The notes: a model not told the origin generated them from the letters alone. Positions 21,527 through 32,745 are shown, numbered from the stretch's first letter. The stretch is 64,000 bases of DNA from Lucinisca nassula (GCA_963580285.1 OY757026.1:69875396-69939395), one strand, 5' to 3'. A program made the numbers and translations.

Positions 21527-21672
21527 GGGGCCTCTAGCATCAGAGGCAAGTGCACTAACCATTTAGCTACCACACTAGCACTATCAGTATTTTCATGTCC
21601 CACACCAACATTTGCTACTTAAGGGGTGTAATTGAGTGTGTTTGCTCAAAAGGCAGTGCCTTTATTTCATAT
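21527..21672 (-). repeat. S3 head fragment plus shared flank
   Basis: GGGGGCCTCTAGCATCAGAGG..AAGTGCACTAACC (S3 head, minus strand), then ACACTAGCACTATCAGT..TTGCTACTTAAGGGG, which also follows S3 copy 1 at 19906-19957, then the 40-bp repeat seen at 20251. A mosaic created by local rearrangement. Confidence 0.55.
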
Positions 21673-21829
21673 TATGAATATATTGAGAGGTCCCTTAGCA
21701 TCTTGAAAATGGAGTTAGAAAATAAAAAAAGTGGGGAAAAAGACATAAAAAGGGGAGATAAATGTACCTACCCTCTTTTCTCATTTGAACATCCAAACAA
21801 TTTCAAACGACATTTCCTCTGAAACTACA

Positions 21830-22584
21830 AGGTCAAATGGAAGCAAATTACATATGAAGCCGCCATGGGGTGGAAGAACAAACATATATTCTGAATGTCT
21901 GGGTCACATGACCAAAATGTCCACCATGTCCATATATGGTAAAAACCTTTGAAATCGCCCGTTCTCAGGAACCAATCGACCGATGGCCTTGAAACTTAAT
22001 ATACAATATTGGGGACCCGGTCCCTTTCACATTTGTTCAAATGATGACATTTGGTTGACCTTGACCTTTCTTACGTCAAGGTCACATACGGTCAGTTAGG
22101 GTGTTGTATGGAAAAGACAGAATTTTCTGGTTCTGTCGCAGCTTATGACATCAGAGTTGATATTTGCAATCCTGGGGCCATACATATTTCTATTTTTTGT
22201 TTCCAAAACTACTGTGCTGACTGATACCAAATTACATATACTGCATCAGTGTGGTTGATAAATCAGAGTTTGTTTGAGGGATCTGTGTGATTGTAACACC
22301 AATATATGGCCAAGAGTGATTTTGAATTCTGAATCTTAGGAAATACAAGGCCTTGGTATGCAACATTTTGGACTTTAGACCTGCTGAGATTGTTCAAAGC
22401 TGACCATACCGTATGCGACGGCAACAAAAAACAATGGTTGATTTAAAAATAATTTGGCAGCAATGGTCCTACGATTGACCTCTACTAAACCATTATGTCG
22501 ATTAAAATAAATGGCCATCAAGGGTGGGATAATTTATGCCCATTTCAGCTCTGGTGAGCGTAGTTACCCATGGGCTCTTGTCTA
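21830..22584 (+). repeat. R8 repeat ending in the GGTGAGCG...CTTGT signature
   Basis: Contains GGTCACATGACCAAAATG, CGTTCTCAGGAACCAATCG, TGGCCTTGAAACTTAATAT, TTGACCTTGACCTTTC..TCAAGGTCA and ends CTCTGGTGAGCGTAGTTACC then ATGGGCTCTTGTC at about 22570-22582. Colinear in part with 38080-39092. Non-coding. Confidence 0.65.
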
Positions 22585-23449
22585 TAACTTTGTGTTCAGG
22601 ACAGTTATTAAAAGTCGCGTAAGCTTGATGGCAAGCGTAAACCATATTAAATTGGCGTTGTCACGATAGAGCAGCCACAGTTTTCTGCTTTACTGATTGC
22701 GCTTGTTTGGTTATCTTTTATTGCTTAGCTGCATTTTTCAGCCTTCATAAACCATTTATTCGATAACAAGTGGTAGTTTGGTATGAAGATAGCAATACCT
22801 CTGAAACACAACAATGTTCAGTGAATTTAACAACGCGACCCTATTTCAGTCAGAATTTCGTCGAGTATTTCATAATTGAAGGAAAGACGTATTTTAATCA
22901 GTTTACGCTTCTGAACAATCCAGCCTCCTTTTGACTGAAGGTCTGCAAAATTTGTCTGCAAAAAAAAAAAAAAAAACAAAAACAACAACAAAAAACATTA
23001 TATTATATTTGCATGGTAGAACGACGATTTTACATAAATGTTTGATAGGTTTGTTTTGGTATTTGCCATCAATTTGCTGCAGAAAAAGATACTCTACTAA
23101 ATTTAAATATCAGCATCTAATTCTCCAACTGCGGATTTGATATACAATGTACTTCAGCTTATTTGCTGATTGAATGACTCTGGTTTTGGTTGATCTTTTG
23201 GCAAATATGCGCAAATTGTGGTGACCAAGTTACATGAAGATGCAGAAAAGGTCAGCCGAGAGTCTGTGTTGAACCCGATGTTCCCACCCTTCTTGACAAA
23301 AGTGTAGAAGAAGAAGCATGATTTACATAGGAATCGTTACATTTATTATGCTAAACATCGTCCCTGTTCAAAATAGTTGACCTATAAGGTGTCAACCTTA
23401 AGTAAGTTAACCTTTCATTCACTTCCTTTCATAAGTACGAATGCATTTC
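22585..23449. other. Unassigned DNA with an A-tract
   Basis: A-tract at about 22961-22995. No gene or dispersed repeat recognised. Confidence 0.4.
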
Positions 23450-23665
23450 CGCCAGAACGCCTGAAGGTAGGTGTCTGATGCTCTGTCTCCGGTAGGGCTA
23501 ACTGGAGCCTAACTATGGGGTTCCTTTGCTGCAGCATTCTGTTGAGTCCTCGTCGTTTTCTCATCTCCTTATAAGTTTGATTTTATGTTCGCGGAGATGT
23601 TGCATTGATGAGCTAGAAATCCATCATGCACACTGAACAACTAATGGGTTTTAATCAAGACAGCC
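23450..23665 (+). repeat. R3 repeat, 5'-half copy
   Basis: GTCTGATGCTCTGTCTCCGG, CTTTGCTGCAGCATTCTG, GCGGAGATGTTGCATTGATG and CATGCACACTGAACAACTAAT, matching the first half of 14082-14548. 23666-23879 is unassigned. Confidence 0.6.
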
Positions 23666-23879
23666 AATGATGAGGATTGGGGCCACCTTAAATCAATTAA
23701 AGTGTCCACCCCAAACCCCAGCATCCGTAAAATTTCTTACTGACCCCATTCCAAGGGGTTTTTGAATGGGAGGTGCGAGGTATTTTGTATAGGTTCCTAA
23801 TCATTGCCTACACTCTGTTTGTCAAATCATGATAACTCCTGGTGGCTTGACATAGAAAGCCCTTTAAGCAAATATGTAT

Positions 23880-24165
23880 GGGACAAATAGGGTGGTTGGG
23901 TGAGGCAAAGGTGACGTTTACCTCGCGTCAATAGGGCGTCCATTTTATATTGGCTTACAGCTGGACAAGACCTATCGTTCTTGCAGCAGGTAATGTTAGA
24001 GGGGGAATACAGTTATTTCGTCTGTTTCTGCACTTATATTTATTTTCCTCTTTCACTTCTGTCCGTCACTTTCATCTGCTCTACTATCTCTTCTATCGCT
24101 TTTCTCTGGGAGAGGACAAAAATGACCAACAAGGGTGGACGTGCCTTTAAAGCCAAAACAATCAA
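23880..24165 (+). repeat. R4 dispersed repeat, copy 4, reversed
   Basis: Opposite orientation to the others: GGCAAAGGTGACGTTTACC at the left, pyrimidine-rich CACTTATATTTATTTTCCTC, TCTCTGGGAGAGGACAAAAATGACC and AAGGGTGGACGTGCCTTTAAA at the right. Confidence 0.55.
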
Positions 24166-24229
24166 TATATGGGACAAATATCAGTAAAAGGAAGTAGTAA
24201 AAAGTAGACGAAGAACAGGCTAATCAGTG

Positions 24230-24501
24230 CATCACTTGAACAAGTCCGTGAAATGAAGACCCCTGAACCCAACTTTATATGGAGAAAACTGTGGTTTACG
24301 GGGTAAACATTATTTTTCTTATTTCTGTTCCAAGACATAGGTTGTGGGTACTCGTAAGAACTGCCTGATACGGTAATAACGAGCACCCTCAACCTATGTT
24401 TTGAACATTTACAACAAACATATCAAGGGTTTTCATTTAAAAAGTAGCCATTTTGGAGATGAGAAAAATGCACTATGTCGCACGGGTGAGCTATCGTAAT
24501 G
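24230..24501 (+). mobile_element. PC-B element with decayed core
   Basis: Ends CATCACTTGAACAAGTCCG and GAGCTATCGTAATG. The inner hairpin has broken down (AAGAACTGCCTGATACGGTAATAACG) although the outer stem CATAGGTTGTGGGTACTCG/CGAGCACCCTCAACCTATG still pairs. Confidence 0.8.
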
Positions 24502-25902
24502 TGTTACAGGAGACACAGGATAATTAAGAGCTAATGGCGAATAGAGGGACACGGTTATCGAAGGCAGGTTGTCCAATGAAAAGCTAGAAGTAAGTGGAGG
24601 TGACATCTTAGGATGCACGTTTACAGGTTATACCACTACTCTGGGAAAAGGGAAGAAGGAAAAATGTTGAAGGGGTGGCTTTACATTACATTAAAGCTCG
24701 GTTACTATTTATTTTTAATCGACTTACCAGAAAATAAGGCACCCAGTAAGATTTCAATAGAGACCTTGTAGTGGCCAGTAACATTTACGTGTTTAAAATA
24801 TAATAATGTCGATGTTAGTTTGGGAGCCTTCAGCACAAACTGGAAACTTTGGATAATGAATATTGAAATATACAATGTATTTATTAAATGTTGATAGATT
24901 CAAGTTCACCAGTTTTGAGAATCACTTGATAGTTCATCGCTGACAAATATGCTTGGTGATGTATATTCACCTCACTAAATAAAAACCAGAAGGAAATGGT
25001 CACCAGTAGTTTTTCCAAAATATATCTGTTGGTCCCTGTTATGATACATCTGTGCCCAGCCAGTAAAATAATTTATTTAATGTATGTTTTAATATGGATT
25101 TTTATCACGATCTGTGACACAGCAGGAAAAACCAGCAAAAGGGTCCATAGGTATCTGAGTCCCTTGTTCATGCCCAGATTGACACAGTGTCATCAAGTTT
25201 CGCATGCATGTGCAAAAATAACCGCCCTGCATACTGACGAAAAAGAAATAATTATTGTTTCAAAAAATACTAAAAATCTTCTAGCGCAAAAATAGTGTAA
25301 ACTTTACCAAATTTCTGGGGGTAAAATTTCAATGGTCAAAGTTTATGGTAACACCGGATGTAGTTACGTCATATCATGAATTTTGGTATCTTCGAGTATT
25401 GACAAATATTTTGGCTGATGCAATAAATCCACATTTAGTTGTAAGCGCAAGCTACACATAACTAAACTTAATCCAACTATTCCATTCGTATGGGGGTGGG
25501 TGTAAAGTCATAGAATTTTCAACCCTTTTTCCCCACCAGATTTGCTAAATAATCACATGTCACATAGATTTGCCTTCAATCTCAATGAAACAGCACAAAC
25601 AAAGCGTGAGAATTTTGGGTGCATTAAATTTTTCGAAATCTGGTCTCAAATCCCGGACTAAGAGTGCAGGTTTGACATTTCTATTCATATACAACAACAA
25701 GTATAATCTTTCACAAGAAGAAAAAAGCGGCCCAGAACAAGCACAAGCTTTCACACAAAAAGTGGCTCGCAGGCAGAGCTCTGGCACAGAACTGCTATCA
25801 CATCCGAACAAGCCCATATTTGCTGTCATATTTGCAAAGGCTTGTACAAAATACATATCTACAAACTCTCGACCAGGACGGACCACTGTCTCTCCTTTTT
25901 AT
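24502..25902. other. Unassigned DNA; two unrecognised frames
   Basis: Frames at 24996-25295 (+, 99 codons) and 25570-25938 (+, 122 codons) have no domain I know, no clear start context and end in array T3. I do not call them genes. Confidence 0.4.
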
Positions 25903-28160
25903 CCCTTTACCACTGAGGGATTTTGTGAATTTCGCTGATTTTCACAGTGTTGTACCTGACAGCAACTTCAACTAGCCATTTTTTCATAATGGATGGTCTG
26001 TTTTACACCAAACTCGGTATGAATGTTCATTGGGCAGTAACCTTTTAAGGTGTTTGGCACTGGCCTTTTCACTGTTTGCAGCATGTTTTATCAGCATCAA
26101 TTTCCAGGCATTTTTTACCCCAGACACCCTCAGATATAAATTTTAGCGGCCGGATGGGCCATACACACACAATTTTTCGGGATGTGAGGGGTTGCCCACC
26201 CCCCCCCCCCCCTCAATCCCCCCAGAATATTTTAGTGGGGAGGTGCGCGAAAAAACAGGTCACTTTTTTGCCCAACAAATCCTAAAGCAAACATAACTGT
26301 CCAGGGGTAGAAAATGCAGATTTTAGGTGCTTCTGGGGCTTAAAAGGGGGGGGGGGGTGCAGACACGTAAAAACACGTATCTGAGTGGGAAAGGGTTAAC
26401 TGAAATCTGGGAACATACTGACTTTTAGTCTAAAATGCATTAATTATATCTGAAATATTGTTGTTTCTTGCAATAAAACGATGAAAAAACATTACTCAGG
26501 GATTTTGTGAATTTCGCTGATTTTCACAGTCTTGCACCTGACAGCAAATTCAACTAGCCATTATTTCATAATGGATGGTCTGTTTTACACCAAACTCGGT
26601 ATGAATGTTCATTGGACAGTAGCCTTTCAAATGCAACCTCATTGTTGGCATTGCAAAGGGGGTGGGGGGGGGCATCACAACGTTGGCAAAAAGTGTATTT
26701 TCACATGAATTTTGACCCTATTTTAATCTTCACACAGCTGTCAAGGCAACAATTAAGGTGCTTGGCACTGGCCATTTTCACTGTTTGCAGCATGTTTTAT
26801 CAGCATCAATTTTTAGGCATTTTTGACCCAGACACCCTCAGATATAAATTTTCGCGGCCGGTTGGGCCATACACCCCAGAATATTTTAGTGGGGAGGTGC
26901 GCGAAAAAAACAGGTCACTTTTTTGCCCAATAAATCCCAAAGCAAACATAACTATCCAGGGGTAGAAAATGCAGATTTTAGGTGCTTCTGGGGCTTAAAG
27001 GGGGGGGGGGGGGGTTTGGGTGCAGACACGTAAAAACACGCATCTGAGTGGGAAAGGGTTATCTGAAATCTGGGAACATGCTGAATTTTAGTTTAAAATG
27101 CATTAATTATATCTGAAATATTGTTTCTTGCAATAAAACGATGAAAAAACATCATTTGGGTCAGTTGGGATTTTCTTCATTAACCCTTTACCACTCAGGG
27201 ATTTAGTGAATTTCGCTGATTTTCACAGTGTTGCACCAGACAGCAACTTCAACTAGCCATTGTTTCATAATGGGTGGTCTGTTTTACACCAAACTCGGTA
27301 TGAATGTTCACCGGGCAGTAGCCTTTCAAATGCAACCTTTCATGCGCAGAAAACGTACACACTCCATATTTTTCAGTTCTGTGGTGTATTCCTTGCTTCC
27401 AAAGGATAACCCTTTTATAGAACATATTTAATTTCACTACAGTTCTTTGTTGGAATGTGTTGCGGCGGTAAAACATCTCCCTGCCCTACGTCATGGTGTA
27501 GATTATATTTTCTTGTCCTTTGGGATCATTGATTCCATTGATGAATTTTGAAAATATCTTAGGGTCACTGATGTGGCCTAATTGGCCGAAACTAGCTACT
27601 CTGGCCCAGGAAACATATACACTCCACATTTTTCAGTTCTGTGGTGTATTCCTTGCTTCCAAAGGATAACCCTTTTATAGAACATATTGATCATTGTTGT
27701 CATGGTAAAGAGTGACATCTCAACGTTGGCAAAAAGTGTGTTTTCACATGGATTTTTGACCACATTTTAATCTTCACACAGCTGTCAAGGCAACAATTAA
27801 GGTGTTTGGCACTGGCCATTTTCACTGTTTGCAGCATGTTTTATCAGCATCAATTTTCAGGCATTTTTGACCCCAGACACCCTCAGATATAAATTTTCGC
27901 GGCCGGTTGGGCCATACACCCAAAATTTTTCGGGATGTTGGGGGATTGGGGGGCAACGCCCCCCCCTTCACCCCCCAGAATATTTTAGCGGGGAGGTGCG
28001 CGAAAAAACAGGTCACTTTTTTGCCCAACAAATCCTAAAGCAAACATAACTATCCAGGGATAGAAAATGCAGATTTTTGGTGCTTCTGGGGCTTAAAATG
28101 GGGGGGGGGGGGGGGTGCAGACACGTAATAATACGTATCTGAGTGGGAAAGGGTTAAGCT
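25903..28160 (+). repeat. T3: three tandem units bounded by inverted TTAACCC ends
   Basis: Each unit starts near CCCTTTACCACTCAGGGATT (25906, 26491, 27183) and ends CTGAGTGGGAAAGGGTTA (26399, 27060, 28156), which are inverted complements. Between units lies the same ~100-bp spacer (TCTGAAATCTGGGAACAT..GCAATAAAACGATG). Inside: CACCAAACTCGGTATGAATG, GCAGCATGTTTTATCAGCATC, TTTTCGCGGCCGGTTGGGCC, and C- and G-runs. Unit 3 is enlarged by R6. No coding frame. Confidence 0.8.
27345..27690 (+). repeat. R6 copy 2, with an internal direct repeat
   Basis: CAGTTCTGTGGTGTATTCCT and CTTCCAAAGGATAACCC occur twice (about 27375 and 27640), flanking TCCCTGCCCTACGTCATGG and GGGATCATTGATTCCATTG. Matches R6 at 16595. 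Inserted in unit 3 of T3, so younger than that array. Confidence 0.6.
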
Positions 28161-28790
28161 CCTTAGGAGCTTTCGGCTCTGGTGAGCTGAAAACATGCTT
28201 GGTTAATCTTCAATTAGTATTCTATAAAGTGTAGGAAAGTTGTCAACTTAACTTCTCCAACTGTTTTCTAGCATTACATTTGATAAGATGTCACAAGCAT
28301 ATTGAAGTTGCACATGTACTTTTATAACGATGAAAAAGTATTTTTTTACATAATTACAGCATTTGCAACGTTGACATTTTAGACATAATACTTCGGAGGA
28401 TGGCAATTAGAACATTGCCAAAGACAGCTACAATTTTCTAAAACACATTTCTGGGATATAATTCTAGACATTCACATTTAGTATGTGCTTAGCGAAGACC
28501 TAGCTTTTTGTAAAAGCTATACTTGTTCGGCTTAGTCTGACAATTTGTATGGGGTTTGACGGCTATTCAACTATTTTGATGATGTCGAGCTGGTCAGTTT
28601 ACGTAACCAGACTTTTCCTGGGCAGACATTGACCAGTAAATTGCACATTCTTTCTCCAGACATCTTGAGCGAAACATTCTTCAAGCTTTATTCTTTTCCA
28701 TACCTTACTTCCATGAAAATCGTGTTAAAGTCTTTCATACAATGTTTGAAATGGTTGTTTTGAATAAAATGAATAAAAAATAGTAGTCTA
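28161..28790. other. Small hairpin then unassigned DNA
   Basis: AAGCTCCTTAGGAGCTT at about 28155-28171 followed by GGCTCTGGTGAGCTGAAAAC, a variant of the R8-type end. The rest to 28790 shows nothing. Confidence 0.4.
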
Positions 28791-28955
28791 GAGGCCTCCG
28801 TGTTGTAGTGGAGAGACTACGCGTCTCATAACCCTTTAGTGGTGGGTTCGATTCCGGACATTTTCTGCTTTGGGATGAGTCTTAAAACCGAGGTCCCGTC
28901 TGCATATAACCTTAGTTGTTTGTTGAGATGTAAACCTCAAATAAAAACAACAGCA
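28791..28955 (+). mobile_element. S2 tRNA-derived SINE, forward copy
   Basis: Head GCCTCCGTGTTGTAGTGGAG with A-box-like TGTAGTGGAGAGACTACGC and B-box GGTTCGATTCC, then ACCGAGGTCCCGTCTGCATA and CCTTAGTTGTTTGTTGAG. Tail ends in AAATAAAAACAACAG. Copies at 29391, 45763 and 53038 are reversed. Confidence 0.7.
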
Positions 28956-29099
28956 CAATTGTGCTTTTCAAAGTTGTAGACTGCAGGTATGCATTGATTT
29001 TCTGCTGTCGAGCTCGTATTGCAGTTTCCTATGACAGAGACAGTTTGTCCCTCATCAATTATGCAGCAGTTGTAATGACACCGGCGAATCACGCTAACC

Positions 29100-29381
29100 C
29101 ATCACGAAAACACACTTTTATGATTTTGACACCCTTGAACCCCACTTTTATATAGTAAAACTGGGGTTTACAGGGGTAATCCTTATTTTTCTTATTTCTG
29201 CTTTAAAATATAGATTATGGGAACTCGTTAGGACCGCCTCATCGATGAGGCGGTTCTAACGGGTACCCACAATCTATATTTAAAGCAGAAATAGAAAAAA
29301 ATCACAATTTTTCATCTTAAAATTTTCATTTTTTCGGCGATACAGGTTACAAGGTATTAGTATATGCGTGTTTTCGTAATG
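29100..29381 (+). mobile_element. PC-A element, complete, flanked by a direct repeat
   Basis: Ends CATCACGAAAACACACTTT and GTGTTTTCGTAATG. Core loop enlarged to ATCGAT (GCCTCATCGATGAGGC), making the centre a fully self-complementary palindrome. TGTAATG-ACACCGGCGAATCACGCTAACC lies just before it, and a matching GTAATGCACCGGCGAATCACG appears after the next SINE. Confidence 0.85.
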
Positions 29382-29390
29382 CATCGACGA

Positions 29391-29552
29391 GTGAGTGAGT
29401 GTTTGAGTTTTACGTCCACCAACAGCTAAGGTCATACGGATACGGGACCTCGGTTTACAAACTCATCCGAAAGTCTGGAGAGGCCCGGGATCGATCCTGC
29501 GACCCCTGGTTTTCAAGGCGAGTAGCGTACCCACTACACCACGGAGGCTTTT
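29391..29552 (-). mobile_element. S2 SINE with target duplication
   Basis: Minus strand: GCCTCCGTGGTGTAGTGGG head, GGATCGATCCCGGGCC B-box, ACCGAGGTCCCGTATCCG, CTTAGCTGTTGGTGGACG and a (CTCA)n tail. Flanked by GTAATGCATCGACGA (29376-29390) and GTAATGCACCGGCGA (29553-29567), a 15-bp target duplication with two differences that overlaps the end of the PC-A, so it inserted after the PC-A. Confidence 0.8.
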
Positions 29553-29616
29553 GTAATGCACCGGCGAATCACGCTAACCATTGTAACTAGAGGTTTTCAT
29601 AGCGATAAATCCCCGC

Positions 29617-29690
29617 GCCCCGCCCATCGGGGCTTGAAGAAATAGATTGGGTTGCATGGTGCCTCGACGCAAAGCTGTAACCGACCGAAC
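29617..29690 (+). mobile_element. R1 fragment, 5' end only
   Basis: CCCGCCCATCGGGGCTTG, AAGAAATAGATTGGG, GCAAAGCTGTAACCGACCG, then the similarity stops. Sequence 29691-29956 is unassigned. Confidence 0.6.
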
Positions 29691-29956
29691 TTGAGTTCTT
29701 GTGAGTTGCATAGTTCCTTAAACCCTAGCGGTGGGCTTGAAGACTGGACAGTGAGGAGTCTACAACGAAATGTACAACACTTTGTGTTTTGAATTTATTC
29801 CTAGCTTGCAGTTGACTGACAGGATGTAAGGAAATATTGAATGAAACTTCAAATCAAAATGAAATTAAGCCCATCAAAGTTTGAACGGATTTGTATAACA
29901 ATAAGCGGTTAACTACATGTACATGTAGTACAGTGCATTGCCGTAAAATTATTCCT

Positions 29957-30213
29957 TAATATAGTAGTAAAAATTGACTAGGCGGAGCTATCGTTTGTAC
30001 CTGCCTCAGGAATATCCCGTTAACAAAAGGGTAAACCAAGTCACCCGATTGTGTTAATTCAACTGTAGCACATGCCTAGCTGTGGCGTCAGCGACTTTGA
30101 CATATATTGACAACACCCAAATACAGTGTTGACGGGGACGTTAAACCTCAAATCAAACAAAACAACACCCAAATAGCTCCGCCTAGTCAATCTTATCTGC
30201 GACTACTATATTT
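29957..30213. mobile_element. MITE H with ~35-bp inverted ends, interrupted by R1
   Basis: Left AATATAGTAGTAAAAATTG..ACTAGGCGGAGCTAT and right ATAGCTCCGCCTAGTCAA..GACTACTATATT are inverted complements with a small gap. About 205 bp without the R1 insertion. One copy only; superfamily unknown. Confidence 0.7.
30123..30161 (+). mobile_element. R1, extreme 5' truncation (39 bp) with target duplication
   Basis: Only ACAGTGTTGACGGGGACG..TTAAACCTCAAATC plus tail is present. Flanked by ACAACACCCAAAT at 30110-30122 and 30162-30174 (13 bp). Shows that the 3' ~39 bp define the minimal copied end. Confidence 0.85.
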
Positions 30214-30524
30214 TACGTTAACTGCATGCATAATATTTTAAATGATCTGTGTATGAAATATTTTACAAAAGTCCATTACTTAAGACAAGCATTCGTATCG
30301 ACAGATACATGACAGGAGCTGAAGTGAAATCTATCTAATGAGGGGTAATTGACATGTGCTGTTTCAACTTGTTTTCATAATGGAAAATATCGGCAAAGCT
30401 CCTAACATGCGTAATGGCATTGTCGCTATCGTACTTGTATATCTAGCCCTTTAAGTGCTAACCGTATATGTAGCAGGCGACAGTTTCACATACATACAGT
30501 GTACATCTTTTTCAGTTTTTTTAG

Positions 30525-30597
30525 TGGACGGTCAGATTTGAACCAGCAGCCTATTCCCATGAAGTAGCGAATATAATGCCAGTATGTGAACTGCTAC
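30525..30597 (-). other. Possible tRNA-like sequence
   Basis: Minus strand reads TAGCAGTTCACATACTGG and later GGTTCAAATCTGACC, a fair B-box at tRNA spacing. No acceptor-stem pairing, so a decayed SINE head or chance rather than a tRNA gene. 30214-30524 holds nothing further. Confidence 0.3.
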
Positions 30598-30728
30598 AAA
30601 ATACAATGGCAATGTGGTCTGCTATAGAAAAAGAAGATTTGTTTGGAGCTTTTTGTTTGAAGATGACAAATGATCAACAGGCAGGAAGACATCGTTTAAG
30701 TAAATTGATAAACCACACGAATATCCGA

Positions 30729-31214
30729 ATTTTGCTAAAATATAGTTTGCAGGTACTCATTAGAACCGCCTCATCGAGGCGCTTCTAACGAGTACCCAAG
30801 GCCTATATTTTAGAGCAGAAATAAGAAAAATAAAGTTTACCCATGTAAATCTCAGTTTAACGATACGAAAGTAGCCTCGTAAAATCGTTTTAAGCCCCCC
30901 AGTGGAATTCGTTTCCGCTGACCGTTCCGAGGCGGTTCTTCTGTCGCGGTTTATTTTTCTATGGTTTGTCTTTGGGTGTTTGTGTCGCTTATATTATTTT
31001 TTTTGATAACTTATTGGCCATTTTTTGGGGAAAGTAACTGTCCTTTTGGGTTTCCGCTGTTAGTGTTTCCGTTGGGGTCTGTTGTTTCATATTTGTGTTT
31101 CTTTCCCTTTGGTGTCTCTGATGGGAGCTGTGGGTTAACTGTAACGATTCCTGAGCATTGCCTCCACTTTCATTTTTTTAAAGGGATCAAAATTATATAG
31201 GCTTGCTTTCGTGA
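30729..31214 (-). mobile_element. PC-A copy broken by an R3 insertion
   Basis: Core at about 30747-30800 (loop ATC), then AGCAGAAATAAGAAAAAT and AACGATACGAAAGT; the arm resumes at 31179 with GGGATCAAAATTATATAGGC and ends TTTCGTGATAA. The missing middle is R3. The other arm is lost. Confidence 0.75.
30873..31178 (+). repeat. R3 copy inserted in PC-A
   Basis: CAGTGGAATTCGTTTCCGC, CGGTTCTTCTGTCGCGGTTT, ACTGTCCTTTTGGGTTTCCG, TTTCTTTCCCTTTGGTGTC, ACGATTCCTGAGCATTGCC. Second half of R3 only. Confidence 0.7.
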
Positions 31215-31252
31215 TAATTTGTTGTGTTCAGCAGGATAAGGGTTAATTATTG

Positions 31253-31548
31253 GCCCCGCCCATCGGGCTTTAAGAAAAAGATGGGCAGCATGTTACTTCC
31301 ACGCAGAGCTAAAACCGACAGCACACGAGTACTGGTAAACCGCTTAGAAGATCTAAGCCTGCCCAGGCAAAGCGGTGCGAGTCTGACCGCCCATGCTAAT
31401 AAACCCTATTCGTTCGATTGGGCGATGGACTTGAGATGAAATTTTATCTCAGTGTCGGGTATAAGTCCAACAAATTTGGAAGCAACGTATCCAAAATGAC
31501 CTATACAGTGTTGGCGGGGACGTTACACCTCAAATCAAACAAACAAAT
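31253..31548 (+). mobile_element. R1 retroposon, near full length
   Basis: CCCCGCCCATCGGGC start, CGCAGAGCTAAAACCGACAG, GATCTAAGCCTGCCCAGGC, TTGAGATGAAATTTTATCTC, GGGGACGTTACACCTCAAATC, CAAA tail. Confidence 0.8.
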
Positions 31549-31701
31549 AAGAGTGAATCATGAAGCAGATTGTTTTCGAATCTATAGTTTCATTGATTTC
31601 TAAGTTTATTAAGCTGAGTGAGATGCAAAAACTTTGATAATTTAGAATTATTACTGAAAGGAAGTAACGTGATTGAGAGTAAACGAGGAAGGTTATATTA
31701 T

Positions 31702-31883
31702 TAGCCTGCCCAGGAAATGCGGTTCGAGTCGGACTGTACATGCTTATAAACCCTATTGGTTTAAATGGCCTTGTCATTTCAACTCAATGCCGGATAAATG
31801 TCCCACAAATTGGAAGCAACGTTTCAAAAATTACATTTACAGTGTTGACGGGGACATTAAACATCAAATCAAACAAACAAAAA
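31702..31883 (+). mobile_element. R1 retroposon, 5'-truncated
   Basis: Starts at the AGCCTGCCCAGG block and ends ACGGGGACATTAAACATC..CAAACAAACAA. More diverged than the neighbouring copy at 31253. 31884-32524 is unassigned. Confidence 0.75.
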
Positions 31884-32524
31884 CATTTAGTCATGATACG
31901 TATGTACCAAAGATACCTCATTAAAAAGAAATACACACATCTCATCAGGCGTTATAAGTCTAAAACGCTGTCTGCATATCTGAATGTGGAATTGAAACAT
32001 GGAGCCAAAAACTTCTTCCTAGACTCTAGAAGTCAATGAATAGAGTCTGCATCATAAGTATGCAAACACAAAGTGGCTAGTAGTGGGGCACAATTAGTAC
32101 CCATAGGAATGCCGGTTGCTTATTGAAATATCGGCTTGCCAAACACAACAGCTATGTTGTCAATCAGAAATTGCACCATACTCTGTGTGAGAATTAGTTA
32201 ACCCTTGTCCTGCTAAATAGATTATTTTGCCACATGATCAACCACTCAGATTACTTGATGTACTTCAAAATGTATCTGATATGGAACTACACTGCTTGTT
32301 TGCTAACAATTCACGTATTAAACGCCCATATGTACGTAATCATCATAGAAGAAAAACTCATTACCGCTCAACGAAACTGATAGGGTTTAAGTAGCGGTCC
32401 GACTGACTTGCATCTCTTTTCCTAGGCAGGGTTTTCTTTTTCAAGTCTTTTCTTAATTTTATAGACATCATTCCGATTTCATTTCAAAATTTTATGTTGG
32501 GCTTAAATCTCTTCTAGCGTAAAT

Positions 32525-32745
32525 AAAAGTAAAAGCAATTACCAGGAATCGATACATTTACATGTAACCCACATCTTCCATCAGAGCAACCAAAGAGAAA
32601 GAAACACACACATGAAATAACTAGACCATAATGGAAACATCACTAGCGGAAAGCCAAAAGGACAGTTAATTTCCCACAAAATGGCAAATTGGCTATCCAA
32701 AACAAACATTATAAGCGATGCACACACTCAAAGAGAAACCCGTAA
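32525..32745 (-). repeat. R3 copy, second half, reversed
   Basis: ATTACCAGGAATCGATACAT, CATCAGAGCAACCAAAGAG, GCGGAAAGCCAAAAGGACAG, CCCACAAAATGGCAAATTGG, CACACTCAAAGAGAAACC. Confidence 0.65.

Noticed and set aside
25570..25938. 122-codon frame as a host gene
   Set aside because: No recognisable domain or gene signals, and it runs into the T3 repeat.
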